From NCBI RefSeq assembly GCF_007830545.1, contig NZ_VLLF01000001.1:62001-126000 (forward strand): DNA of 64,000 nucleotides, given 5' to 3'. This document shows positions 8,691 through 17,370 of the stretch, piece by piece. Under the pieces are notes generated by a model. That model was not told where the DNA came from and did not search any database. It saw nothing but the letters and a program-made list of their open reading frames with translations. A program made the translations under genes and the position numbers. Each line of letters opens with the position of its first letter. The first letter of the stretch is position 1. The stretch is from Roseibium hamelinense. GTDB lineage: Bacteria > Pseudomonadota > Alphaproteobacteria > Rhizobiales > Stappiaceae.

Positions 8691-8866
8691 GGACAAGGAA
8701 GTATGCGCGCAGCAGCAAGAGGAAAGGCCTGTGCCGGTCTGTCGCAGTTTGAAACATCTTGAGAAGGCCTCTGGCGGTTCCCTCTTTCGCGCCATCCGGT
8801 TTGCCTGCAAGCTGTGACCAAAGACTGCGCCGCCCTTCACATCCATGGCGGTAGTTGGGAGGAACC

Positions 8867-10087
8867 ATGGACTTCACGATATCGCCGGAGATCGAGGATC
8901 TGCGCGCACGCATCGCCGCGTTCATCGCAGACAATGTCATTCCGCTGGAAAGCGACCAGGGTGCTTATGACGGACACGGCAATATCGCCCGCGATCCACT
9001 CGAGGCGCTTCGTGCCAAGGCCCGCTCCGAAGGGCTGTGGTGTCTCCAGTTGCGCCGGGAAACCGGTGGTGGCGGTTTGAACAAGGTCGGCATGGCGGTG
9101 TGTTATGAGGAAATGAACCGGTCGATCTTCGGTCCTGTGATTTTCAATTCCGCAGCGCCTGATGACGGCAACATGATGCTTCTGGAAAAGGTCGGCACGG
9201 ACGCGCAAAAACGGCGGTGGCTGCAACCGATTGTCGAGGGCCGGGTACGGTCGTCCTTTGCCATGACGGAGCCGCATCCAGGAGGCGGATCCGACCCGTC
9301 GATGATCCGGACACGGGCTGAGCGCCAGGGGGACAAGTACATTGTAACGGGGCGCAAATGGTACATCACGGGAGCAGAGGGCGCACAGCACTTCGTTCTT
9401 GTTGCGCGCACGTCCGATGATCCCAAAGCCGGCCTAACCGCCATGCTGTTTGATGCCGGCCAGCCGGGTTGGCGGATAGAGCGCCGGATCGGCATTATGG
9501 GGCCGGAAGAGCATGGCGGGCATTGTGAACTGGTTTTCGACGGTCTCGAGATCCCGGCCGAAAATGTGCTCATCGGGGAGGGGCGGGGCATGAAGGCCAC
9601 GCAAGTGCGGCTCGGACCTGCGCGTCTCACTCATTGCATGCGCTGGCTGGGTCTTGCAAAACGCTGCACCGAGATTGCACGGGACTACGCCGAAAAGCGG
9701 GAAGGCTTTGGCGTCCGTCTGGCGGAGCGCGAGAGCGTGCGCATCATGCTGGGCGATCTCGCGATGGCGATCGAGACCGGCCGGTTGCTGGTCATGAAGG
9801 CAGCCTGGGAAATTGACCGCGGCAGCTACGCCCGCAAGGAGATTTCCATGGCCAAAATCCATGTCGCCAATCTGCTCCACCGGGCAGCGGACATCGCCAT
9901 CCAGATCAATGGCGCGCGTGGCTATTCGACCGACACACCGCTTGAATGGATCTACCGGTACGCCCGGCAGGCGCGGCTGGTCGATGGCGCTGATGAAGTC
10001 CACAAGATGGTGCTGGACCGGGTGCTGTCGGAAGAGCAAAACGACTTCTGGCGCTGGGATGTTGCGGGCGCGGCGGAGGAGGGCTGA
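8867..10087 (+). CDS. Acyl-CoA dehydrogenase (ACAD10/11-like)
   Basis: This 406-residue FAD enzyme dehydrogenates an acyl-CoA at the alpha-beta position and passes electrons to ETF. The start at 8867 has GGGAGG five bases upstream. FAMTEP at residues 131-136 is the flavin-contact motif of the family. The following PGGGSDPS loop and the C-terminal QINGARGYSTDTPLEWIYR block, with YARQARLVDGADEVHK, fit the ACAD10/11 and long/branched-chain group. Its stop is four bases before the start of an APH-family phosphotransferase. Animals fuse these two activities in ACAD10/11, which break down 4-hydroxy acids by phosphorylating the hydroxyl. A 4-hydroxyacyl-CoA route is therefore likely but inferred. 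Confidence 0.92.
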   Translation: MDFTISPEIEDLRARIAAFIADNVIPLESDQGAYDGHGNIARDPLEALRAKARSEGLWCLQLRRETGGGGLNKVGMAVCYEEMNRSIFGPVIFNSAAPDDGNMMLLEKVGTDAQKRRWLQPIVEGRVRSSFAMTEPHPGGGSDPSMIRTRAERQGDKYIVTGRKWYITGAEGAQHFVLVARTSDDPKAGLTAMLFDAGQPGWRIERRIGIMGPEEHGGHCELVFDGLEIPAENVLIGEGRGMKATQVRLGPARLTHCMRWLGLAKRCTEIARDYAEKREGFGVRLAERESVRIMLGDLAMAIETGRLLVMKAAWEIDRGSYARKEISMAKIHVANLLHRAADIAIQINGARGYSTDTPLEWIYRYARQARLVDGADEVHKMVLDRVLSEEQNDFWRWDVAGAAEEG

Positions 10088-10090
10088 TCC

Positions 10091-11128
10091 ATGGCGGATG
10101 TCGAATTCGCCGGCCTCGACTTCGAGCGCCATGCCTTGCAAGAGGTTCTGAGGAACGAACTCGGCCCGGCCGGACGGTTTTCTGTCCAGCGTATTTCGGG
10201 CGGGCAGTCGAACCCGACCTATTTCGTCGATTGGGGGGCTGAGCGCCTCGTCTTGCGCAAGCAGCCAAACGGACCGATCCTGCGCGGCGCGCATGCAATC
10301 GACCGGGAGTACCGTGTCCTGAAAGCACTGTCGGGAACATCGGTGCCCGTGGCCGAGCCGTTGCTGTTTCATGAGGACCCTGGGGCACTCGGGACGCCGT
10401 TTTATCTGATGCAGCGGGTCGAAGGCCGTGTTCTTGATGACGCGGCGCTGGGCAGCGTGCCGCGCGAACACCGCCGGGCTATATGGATGGCGGTTGCCGA
10501 TGCAATGGCGAAAATGCACGCGGTGCTGCCGGCGGATGTCGGTCTGAGCGATTATGGCAAGCCGGGCAACTATTTTGCCCGCCAAATTAACCGATGGAGC
10601 CGTCAGTACGAAGCCTCCGGGACGGGCCGCATTCCTGAGCTGGATCATCTGTGTCAGTGGTTGCCGGACAATACGCCGGAAGACGACGGTTTGGTCCGCC
10701 TGGCGCACGGTGATTTCCGGATCGGCAACATGCTGTTTCACCCGGAAAAGCCAGAGGTGGTCGCGATCCTGGATTGGGAATTGTCGACGCTTGGCCATCC
10801 GATGGCCGATCTGGGGTTTTGCTGCATGCCGTGGCACACTGCACCGGATGAGTATGGCGGCATTTTCGGCCTGGATGTTTCCGGATCGGGTCTGCCTCAG
10901 GAAAGGGATTTTATCGCGCGCTATCAATCACAAGTGACTTTCCCGGCTCAGCTTTTGCCGTTTCACAAAGCGTTCGCACTGTTTCGGTTTGCCGTGATTT
11001 TCGTCGGGATTTCGGATCGTGCGAAGGCTGGCAGTGCAGCGGATCCGCGGGCCGCGGAGCTGGGGCCTCTTGCACAGCGGTTTGCCATACGGGCGCTTGA
11101 GATCATTGATGGCAAACACGGCAGCTGA
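10091..11128 (+). CDS. APH-family phosphotransferase (ACAD10/11 kinase-domain-like)
   Basis: This 345-residue cytoplasmic kinase has the aminoglycoside phosphotransferase fold. The nucleotide loop region is SGGQSNPTYF (residues 37-46), the catalytic loop is HGDFRIGN (207-214), and the metal-binding segment is ILDWELSTLGHPMADL (about 226-241). The DWE at 228-230 and the STLGHPMAD context are typical of the acyl-CoA dehydrogenase-associated subgroup, not of drug-resistance enzymes. The gene starts four bases after the dehydrogenase stop, so the two are translationally linked. The likely substrate is a 4-hydroxyacyl-CoA. Resistance to an aminoglycoside is unlikely. Confidence 0.88.
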   Translation: MADVEFAGLDFERHALQEVLRNELGPAGRFSVQRISGGQSNPTYFVDWGAERLVLRKQPNGPILRGAHAIDREYRVLKALSGTSVPVAEPLLFHEDPGALGTPFYLMQRVEGRVLDDAALGSVPREHRRAIWMAVADAMAKMHAVLPADVGLSDYGKPGNYFARQINRWSRQYEASGTGRIPELDHLCQWLPDNTPEDDGLVRLAHGDFRIGNMLFHPEKPEVVAILDWELSTLGHPMADLGFCCMPWHTAPDEYGGIFGLDVSGSGLPQERDFIARYQSQVTFPAQLLPFHKAFALFRFAVIFVGISDRAKAGSAADPRAAELGPLAQRFAIRALEIIDGKHGS

Positions 11129-11148
11129 CCGGCTGTCTTGCGCAATCC

Positions 11149-11194
11149 AAAATTATATATAATAAAGAGAGAAATCGTATAATATATATAATTT
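11149..11194. promoter_or_regulatory. AT-rich inverted-repeat operator/promoter before the GntR gene
   Basis: AAATTATATATA (11150-11161) and TATATATAATTT (11183-11194) are perfect 12-base inverted arms 21 bp apart. The left arm contains the palindrome ATTATATATAAT. The right arm ends eight bases before the GntR start codon. The stretch is nearly pure AT in a GC-rich genome. A dimeric GntR/FCD protein binding both arms and repressing itself and kynU is the simplest reading, inferred from position. Confidence 0.5.
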
Positions 11195-11202
11195 GAAAGT
11201 GT

Positions 11203-11934
11203 ATGACGTCCAAAGCTGAAGCCGCTTATCTCACTCTCCGCCAGCACATTCTGGATGCGCAACTTGCGCCTGGTGCGCCGTTGCGCCATGACCGGCTGCG
11301 CGAGATGCATGACATTGGCTGGACCCCCTTGCGCGAAGCTTTGCAGCGGCTCGAGGCCGAACAGCTGGTGATCTCGAAACCCAATCGCGGGTTTTTTGTC
11401 GCCGAGATTTCGGAGGGCGAAATTTCGGATTTGCTGAACACACGTTTGGTGCTTGAAGAGCCCTTGCTGGAAGAAGCAATGCGCCTTGGCGATGAGGACT
11501 GGGAAGTCGGTATTGTTGAAGCGCATCACCGGCTCTCGCGTGCAGCGAACATTCTTAGCGATCTGACTCTGGAAAACCTGCGGGACTGGGATGCCCGCCA
11601 TCGGGGCTTCCACCTGTCGCTGATCAATGCGGCGCGTTCAGTCTGGCAAAAGCGGCTCTACAACCAAGTCTGGGATCATCTGCGCCGACATCAGTTTCAT
11701 ATGACCATCGCCCCTTTGATCACCGCGAAACAGGCTGGCCGGGCGCCGGACGACACTTTGATGTCGCGGCTGCACAACGCCATGAACGGTCTGTCACACG
11801 AACGCCTGATGCGCGCTGTGCTTGACCGCGACACGGAAACAGCCCGCCTGCTGTTGAAGCTTCATGTCGGCGAAACACTTGGCGTCTACCGCGCCGTTCG
11901 CCAGAGTCACGGAACTCCCGATCACGCGGCCTGA
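11203..11934 (+). CDS. GntR family transcriptional regulator (FCD domain)
   Basis: This 243-residue regulator has an N-terminal winged helix (residues about 5-70: AYLTLRQHILDAQLAPGAPL, then a recognition helix region IGWTPLREALQRLEAE). The all-helical C-terminal FCD effector domain (about 80-225) follows, with DWDARHRGFHLSLINA providing typical metal/ligand histidines. The next gene, kynureninase, starts 26 bp after its stop, so they share a transcript. An AT-rich inverted repeat lies directly upstream and probably autoregulates the pair. A tryptophan or kynurenine catabolite is a reasonable effector, inferred from the neighbour. Confidence 0.88.
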   Translation: MTSKAEAAYLTLRQHILDAQLAPGAPLRHDRLREMHDIGWTPLREALQRLEAEQLVISKPNRGFFVAEISEGEISDLLNTRLVLEEPLLEEAMRLGDEDWEVGIVEAHHRLSRAANILSDLTLENLRDWDARHRGFHLSLINAARSVWQKRLYNQVWDHLRRHQFHMTIAPLITAKQAGRAPDDTLMSRLHNAMNGLSHERLMRAVLDRDTETARLLLKLHVGETLGVYRAVRQSHGTPDHAA

Positions 11935-11960
11935 CCGCACTTTAGTTGACAGGATCAAAT

Positions 11961-13229
11961 ATGCCGTCTGTTGTCGAAAGCCCGTCCCGCTCCGTCAGTC
12001 AGGCCGACTGTCTTGCGCTTGATGAACGGGATCCGCTGAAACACCTCAAGGATCGGTTCGACCTCCCGGAAGGCGTGATCTATCTGGACGGCAATTCGCT
12101 CGGCGCTTTACCGAAATCTGTTAAGCCTCGCCTCGCCAAAGCGATAAACGAGGAGTGGGGCAAGGGGCTGATCCGGAGCTGGAACGATGCTGGCTGGTAT
12201 CCGGCGCCAAAACGGGCCGGGGAGGCGATCGCGCGCCTGATTGGTGCAGACCGCGACGAGGTGATTGTCTGCGACAGCATCTCGGTGAATCTTTTCAAGC
12301 TTCTGATTGCGGCGCTTCGCAAGCGGCCCGAGCGTAAAATCATCGTCTCTGAGAAGGGCAACTTTCCGACTGATGTCTATATCAACGCTGAAGCTGCCGA
12401 GCTGATGGGCTGCGAGCTGCGCTGTGTCGAGCCGGGAGACGTCCAGGCTGCAATCGAAGAGGCGGGAGACGGGTTGGCGCTGCTACAGCTCACCCATGTG
12501 CACTACAAGACCGGCGCCATTTACGATATGGCGGGTCTGACCAGAACAGTCCAGAAGTTGGGCGGTCTGGTTATCTGGGATCTGGCCCACTCGGCCGGCA
12601 CATTGCCCGTCGACCTCAATGGTTGCCGTGCGGATTTTGCGGTCGGCTGCGGCTACAAGTATCTCAATGGCGGCCCGGGCGCGCCGGCCTTTGTGTTCGT
12701 CGCCCGCCATCATTTGCCGGACCTACATCAACCAATTGCCGGGTGGCATGGCCATGCCCGGCCATTTGCGTTTGCGCAGGATTACGCCCCGCATGCAGGC
12801 ATCGAGAAAATGCTCGCAGGGACGTCGCCGCAACTGTCACTGATCGCGCTCGAAGAGGCGCTCACCGTGTTTGACGGCGTCGACATGCAGGTCCTGCGGG
12901 CGAAGAATCGCACGCTGGGCGACCTGTTCATACAGCTTGTCGACCAGGAATTGGGCGCATTCGGCTTTGAGCTCGCCAGCCCGAGAGAAAGCGCGGAACG
13001 CGGCAGCCAGGTGTCGCTCACCCATCCGCAAGGTTATGCAATCGTGCAGGCTTTGATCGCGCGCGGTATTATCGGGGATTTTCGGGCGCCGGACATTCTG
13101 CGCTTCGGGTTCGCTGCGCCTTATGTGGGCTATGAGGATATCTGGAACGCAATTGCAGCGCTCAAAGACATAATGGCGACCGGCGTGTGGGACCAGCCGC
13201 AGTTTCACGCGCGCCAGGCTGTTACCTGA
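11961..13229 (+). CDS. kynU: Kynureninase
   Basis: This 422-residue PLP enzyme splits kynurenine or 3-hydroxykynurenine into anthranilate (or 3-hydroxyanthranilate) and alanine. The ATG at 11961 was chosen over an upstream TTG because AGGA lies at good spacing. Family motifs are clear: DGNSLGALPK at residues 43-52, SWNDAGWYPAP at 73-83, and IWDLAHSAGTLPVDL at 205-219 holding the cofactor aspartate. GYKYLNGGPGAPAF follows from 231, with the Schiff-base lysine at 233. Tryptophan dioxygenase and kynurenine formamidase genes are not in the window. The co-transcribed GntR regulator probably controls it. Confidence 0.94.
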   Translation: MPSVVESPSRSVSQADCLALDERDPLKHLKDRFDLPEGVIYLDGNSLGALPKSVKPRLAKAINEEWGKGLIRSWNDAGWYPAPKRAGEAIARLIGADRDEVIVCDSISVNLFKLLIAALRKRPERKIIVSEKGNFPTDVYINAEAAELMGCELRCVEPGDVQAAIEEAGDGLALLQLTHVHYKTGAIYDMAGLTRTVQKLGGLVIWDLAHSAGTLPVDLNGCRADFAVGCGYKYLNGGPGAPAFVFVARHHLPDLHQPIAGWHGHARPFAFAQDYAPHAGIEKMLAGTSPQLSLIALEEALTVFDGVDMQVLRAKNRTLGDLFIQLVDQELGAFGFELASPRESAERGSQVSLTHPQGYAIVQALIARGIIGDFRAPDILRFGFAAPYVGYEDIWNAIAALKDIMATGVWDQPQFHARQAVT

Positions 13230-13611
13230 TCAGCTGCATGCCATGCGGCAGACCGTCGGAATAACAGGGCCAAGACGCCGGGGCAGGTTTTTCTGCTGGA
13301 GCTGTCGTGTTCGTCTGGTGCTCCCCTAGAGGAGAAAATCTACTGGCGCGGGTGCTTTTTCGAAACACGTCGAGTTTGCGAAGACTTCGCTTAATTGGAC
13401 CCGCTTCAATACCCAAAAAGAAGCTGGCAAAAGGAGTTGCCGGGGCGGATTTTATTTGCTGGCAAATAAAATTTATGGATGTGCACACGGTTTTTACTAT
13501 CCGCGCCCGATTCTAGGTATTTTTTCGTCATTCTGTCACGGTCCTCCTGCTATCGAATCCACCTTTCCAGCCAAATCAGGTTGATGATTGAGCCAGAACA
13601 GGGAGACCGAG
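13230..13611. other. Intergenic region between kynU and phoX
   Basis: This 382-bp gap holds no supported gene. It contains the strong palindrome at 13449-13472, a CTGTCAC half-site at 13533-13539 that resembles one arm of a Pho box, and the phoX ribosome site. The two-arm Pho box cannot be completed at the expected 11-base period. A short CTCC/GGAG hairpin near 13321-13334 is too weak to call a terminator. Confidence 0.5.
13449..13472. promoter_or_regulatory. 24-bp palindrome, operator candidate
   Basis: ATTTTATTTGC (13449-13459) and GCAAATAAAAT (13462-13472) are perfect 11-base inverted arms around TG. No T-run follows, so it is not a terminator. It lies 140 bp upstream of phoX and 220 bp downstream of kynU. 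Symmetry and length fit a dimeric repressor site. The protein that binds is unknown. Confidence 0.5.
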
Positions 13612-15513
13612 ATGAGCGATTATCATGAAGAAATGTCTGCAGACGAATGGGATGAAATGAACTTTCCGCGTCCGGACGAGCAAGAGTTTGACCGCGTTGT
13701 TGAGAGCGCGATCTCCCGCCGCGGTTTCCTGTCAGGCGTTCTTGCATTCGGCTCCGGTGCTGCGGTCATGGGCACGGGCCTTTTGAAGAGCACGACGGCG
13801 CTGGCACAGCAGACGTCACGCTTTGCGTTTGACCAGCTCCCGATCCAGACGGACGGAACCGTGCACGTTCCAGCTGGGTACAAGTGGGACGTTCTCGTGC
13901 GCTGGGGCGATCCGCTGTTTTCAGACGCTCCGGAATTCAATGCTGAAACGGGGCACCCGACCGAAGGGTCCGACCGTATTTTCGGTGAAAACACCGACGG
14001 TATGGAACTGTTCAACGTCGGTGGCCGCGAGATCCTCGTCGTAAACAGTGAATACCCGAACCCGAAAATCAACCTGCCGGCCGGGCAGGAAGGTCAACCT
14101 GCTTCGGCTGACGATGTTGTTCTGCTGCAGAACATCCAGGGCGTTTCAGTCATGGAAATCGCCGAAGGTGAGAACGGTTGGGAAGTCGTTGTCGACAGCC
14201 CGTACAACCGCCGTATTCACCACCGCACACCGATGAAAATCGACGGTCCGGCTGCCGGTCATGATCTGTTGAAGACCGCTGCCGACAGCACCGGTACAGA
14301 GTCGCTCGGCACCTTCAACAACTGCGGGTCCGGCCGCACGCCTTGGGGCACATACCTGACCTGTGAAGAAAACTTCAACGGTTACTTCGGCGCAACCGCA
14401 GAAGTATCGGCCGACGAAGCAGTCATGGACGGGTTCAAGCGCTACGGCGTCAAGACCGACGTTGAACCGGGCCGCTACAACTATCACGGCTTCGACGAGC
14501 GGTTCGACATCTCTAAGAACCCGAATGAGCCGCACCGGGCTGGTTACATCGTCGAAATCGATCCGGCGAACCCAGATTCGACCCCGGTCAAGCACACAGC
14601 GCTCGGCCGCTTCAAGCACGAGAACGCTGCAACCGCTCTGACCCCGGAAGGCCGCCTTGTGGTCTATATGGGCGACGATGAGCGTGGCGAGTTCATGTAC
14701 AAGTGGGTCTCCCGCGACATCTACGTTCCGGGTGGCGATACGTCGACCCTGATGCGTGACGGCCAGCTGTTTGCTGCCCGCTTCAACGATGATCTGACCG
14801 GGTCCTGGGTTGCGCTGACCCCGACCGCGACCGGCATGAGCGAGGCCGAAATCGCGATCTTCACGCGTATGGCGGCTTCCAAGGTTGGTGCCACCACCAT
14901 GGACCGTCCGGAGTGGATCGCGGTCAACCCGACGGCGGTTGAGGCATATTGCTGCCTGACTAACAACAAGAACCGCGGCGTCAAGGCGAATGCCGGTGGT
15001 GACGACACGTCCGTCAACGGTCCGAACCCGCGCGAAGCCAACAACTACGGCCAGATCGTCCGTTGGCGTCCGCATGGCGATGACCACGGCAAGGCGACCT
15101 TCGACTGGGATCTGTATGTGATGGCCGGAAACCCGACCGTTCACGGCGACAGTGCCTACGGCGGATCTGCCAACATCAACGAAGGCAACCTGTTCAACTC
15201 GCCGGATGGCATGCAGATCGACACAACGGGTCTGATCTGGATCCAAACGGACGGCAACGACAAGAACGAAGGCGATTTCGCTGGTATGGGCAACAACCAG
15301 ATGCTTGCTGGTGACCCGGCAACCGGCGAAATCCGCCGCTTCCTGACCGGCCCGAAAGGCTCTGAAGTGACCGGCCTGACCTGGTCTTCCGACAAGCGCA
15401 CGATGTTTGTTGGCATCCAGCATCCGGGCAAGCCTTTCCCGGACGGCGAAGGCAGCCTGCCGCGCTCTGCGATCGTTGCTGTCAAGCGTGACGACAACGC
15501 CAAGGTTGGCTAA
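13612..15513 (+). CDS. phoX: PhoX family alkaline phosphatase, TAT-exported
   Basis: This 633-residue DUF839/PhoX enzyme is a calcium- and iron-dependent monomeric alkaline phosphatase that frees phosphate from organic esters in the periplasm. The start at 13612 follows GGGAG. A twin-arginine signal is present (SRRGFLSGVLAFGSG, from about residue 37), after a longer N-region than normal, as usual in PhoX. Internal family features include NNCGSGRTPWGTYLTCEENFNG split near residue 235, and HENAATALTPEGRLVVYMGDDERGEF near 335, both typical of metal-binding beta-propeller loops. The C-terminal stretch GLTWSSDKRTMFVGIQHPG is also conserved. Phosphate-starvation control is expected, though no complete Pho box was found upstream. 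Confidence 0.92.
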   Translation: MSDYHEEMSADEWDEMNFPRPDEQEFDRVVESAISRRGFLSGVLAFGSGAAVMGTGLLKSTTALAQQTSRFAFDQLPIQTDGTVHVPAGYKWDVLVRWGDPLFSDAPEFNAETGHPTEGSDRIFGENTDGMELFNVGGREILVVNSEYPNPKINLPAGQEGQPASADDVVLLQNIQGVSVMEIAEGENGWEVVVDSPYNRRIHHRTPMKIDGPAAGHDLLKTAADSTGTESLGTFNNCGSGRTPWGTYLTCEENFNGYFGATAEVSADEAVMDGFKRYGVKTDVEPGRYNYHGFDERFDISKNPNEPHRAGYIVEIDPANPDSTPVKHTALGRFKHENAATALTPEGRLVVYMGDDERGEFMYKWVSRDIYVPGGDTSTLMRDGQLFAARFNDDLTGSWVALTPTATGMSEAEIAIFTRMAASKVGATTMDRPEWIAVNPTAVEAYCCLTNNKNRGVKANAGGDDTSVNGPNPREANNYGQIVRWRPHGDDHGKATFDWDLYVMAGNPTVHGDSAYGGSANINEGNLFNSPDGMQIDTTGLIWIQTDGNDKNEGDFAGMGNNQMLAGDPATGEIRRFLTGPKGSEVTGLTWSSDKRTMFVGIQHPGKPFPDGEGSLPRSAIVAVKRDDNAKVG

Positions 15514-15564
15514 CGATTTCTGCTGCAGCCGTTCAATCCGGGCGGCTGCACAGAGATGCGTTCA

Positions 15565-15606
15565 AACAAAAAGACCGCGGATGGCGACATCCGCGGTCTT
15601 TGTTTC
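15565..15606. terminator. Bidirectional terminator between phoX and metG
   Basis: AAAGACCGCGGATG (15570-15583) and CATCCGCGGTCTTT (15588-15601) form a perfect 14-bp stem with a GCGA tetraloop. A-rich sequence flanks the left side and T-rich sequence the right, so it can stop transcription from both convergent genes. Confidence 0.9.
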
Positions 15607-15623
15607 TCTAAGGCGCAGGCCGT

Positions 15624-17159
15624 TCAGGCGGCTTCGGGTGCATTCACCCTTGGGAACAGCGCGACGATCTCGCCGAGCTGCGTGCCGCCTGCCAGCTTGT
15701 CGAGTTCCGCCTTCCATGGCGTTGCGACTTCCGGTGCGCCCAGCATCTCAAGAGCCTTTTTCGCCGAGCCCGGAATCACCTGGGTCAAGGCTTCGAACAA
15801 GATGCGCTGCAAGTCGAGCGTGACATAAAGCACGGTGGCACAGCGCTCGCGGGTTTCCTCATTCTTGAACAGCGACCAGGGTGCCTGCTGGTCGATATAC
15901 TCGTTCATGGCTTCGGCCGCTGTCACCAACGCCTGAACGCGCCCCGGAATGTCGGGTAGGTACATCCAGCTGGCAAACCCGGCTACGGCGTCAACAACGG
16001 TCTTGCGCAGCGCTTCATCCTCCGCGGTGAGGGGCCCCGGCTGAGGCACTTTGCCGTCAAAGTTCTTGTTCGAGAACTTGGCAACGCGCGACAGCAGATT
16101 GCCGATCTTGTTGCCCAGCTCGCTGTTATAGGTTTGGCGGATCAGTTCGACCGAGATCTGGCTGTCGCTGTCGGCCCGCATGTGCCGGGCAAGATACCAG
16201 CGCAGGGCATCGACGCCCATCATCTCCATGACTTCGTTCGGATCGACCACATTGCCGATGGACTTCGACATTTTCACACCGCCTGCACCCGTCCAGTGAC
16301 TGTGCACCGAAAGCCGTTTCGGCAGCGGAAGACCGGCCGCCATCAGCATGATCGGCCAATAAACCCCGTGTGGTTTCAGAATGTCCTTGCCGATCAGATG
16401 CTCGACATCGGCCCACCAGTCTTGGTAGCCGTCCTCCGGCCAGCCAATGTTGGTCAGGTAGTTGGCCAGTGCGTCGAACCAGACATAGGTGACGAAATCC
16501 GTATCAAACGGCAGTTCGACGCCCAGGGTCACGCGCGATTTCGGGCGGGAGATGCACAGGTCTTCCAGCGGCTCCGACAGCATCTGCTTCAGTTCCGTAC
16601 GGAAGGCGGGCGGCGTGACGAAGTCCGGATTGTCCTCGATATGTTTCAACAGGCGCTCGCGGAACGGCTCCATCTTCAGGAAGTAGTTGGTCTCGTCCGT
16701 CTGCTCGACTTTCATGGTCGGGTGCAACGGGCACTGGCCGTCTTCCGTCAGATCGCTCTCCTTCTTGAACTCCTCGCAGCCCTTGCAATAGATCCCGGTG
16801 TAGGCGTGCTTGACGATCAGGTCCTTGTCGAAAATCGATTGCTCCATATCCGCAACGGCCTGCTTGTGGCCATCGCGGCTGGTGCGTACGAAATAGTCGT
16901 ACTGAACGTCAAACTTGTCGAAAACTTCCCGGAACTCAGCGCAGCGCATGTCGAGATAGGCGCTGATTTCCATTCCGAGATCGGCGGCCGCTTCCTGGTT
17001 TTTCTGGCCATGCTCGTCAACGCCGGTCGACAGCAGCATCTCAACCCCTTGCGCCTGACGGTTCCGTTTCAGGATGTCTGCGACAATCGACGTGTAGGCG
17101 TGGCCGATATGCGGCGCGCCATTGACGTAATAGATCGGGGTGGTGATGTAGCTCTTCAT
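15624..17159 (-). CDS. metG: Methionyl-tRNA synthetase
   Basis: This 511-residue class I synthetase charges initiator and elongator tRNA with methionine. The HIGH motif is at residues 17-20 (GAPHIGHAY), and KMSKS is at 296-300. A single knuckle-like insert in the connective domain includes CKGC (125-128) and CPLH (143-146), consistent with the one-zinc bacterial form. The C-terminal dimerisation domain of the longer E. coli enzyme is absent, as in many alphaproteobacteria. The gene is convergent with phoX and separated by a shared terminator. It is single and complete. Confidence 0.97.
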   Translation of the reverse strand: MKSYITTPIYYVNGAPHIGHAYTSIVADILKRNRQAQGVEMLLSTGVDEHGQKNQEAAADLGMEISAYLDMRCAEFREVFDKFDVQYDYFVRTSRDGHKQAVADMEQSIFDKDLIVKHAYTGIYCKGCEEFKKESDLTEDGQCPLHPTMKVEQTDETNYFLKMEPFRERLLKHIEDNPDFVTPPAFRTELKQMLSEPLEDLCISRPKSRVTLGVELPFDTDFVTYVWFDALANYLTNIGWPEDGYQDWWADVEHLIGKDILKPHGVYWPIMLMAAGLPLPKRLSVHSHWTGAGGVKMSKSIGNVVDPNEVMEMMGVDALRWYLARHMRADSDSQISVELIRQTYNSELGNKIGNLLSRVAKFSNKNFDGKVPQPGPLTAEDEALRKTVVDAVAGFASWMYLPDIPGRVQALVTAAEAMNEYIDQQAPWSLFKNEETRERCATVLYVTLDLQRILFEALTQVIPGSAKKALEMLGAPEVATPWKAELDKLAGGTQLGEIVALFPRVNAPEAA

Positions 17160-17370
17160 CAGTCGCTTTCGAATATCAGGTTACCGGGCAGCCAATATGC
17201 GGGACTGCACTGCATGCCGAAAATGAGGGTGCTGGCTATATTTCACACTCACCGTCACAAGAAAACCCCCGGCCGCGGTTGGTGGCAGGGCTCAAGGCTC
17301 ATCTAGGCGCTTGACGCTGAAATTTCACAGGTGCTGCCGCCGCGGACCAAAGCCCGCGCGCAGGCGTGGT

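Noticed and set aside
9434..10927. A 497-codon open frame antisense to the acyl-CoA dehydrogenase and kinase genes
   Set aside because: It spans two well-supported genes and their junction, has no start signal or family motif, and is expected from codon bias.
13321..13334. CTCC/GGAG hairpin after kynU
   Set aside because: The stem is only about four to five bases with no T-run, too weak for a terminator.
13533..13539. CTGTCAC as a Pho box before phoX
   Set aside because: Only one half-site is present. The 7-mers 11 bases away do not match, so it was not called.
14146..15423. A 425-codon open frame on the minus strand opposite phoX
   Set aside because: It lies wholly within phoX, which has family motifs, a TAT signal and a ribosome site. 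The antisense frame has no recognisable motif and reflects GC-rich codon bias.
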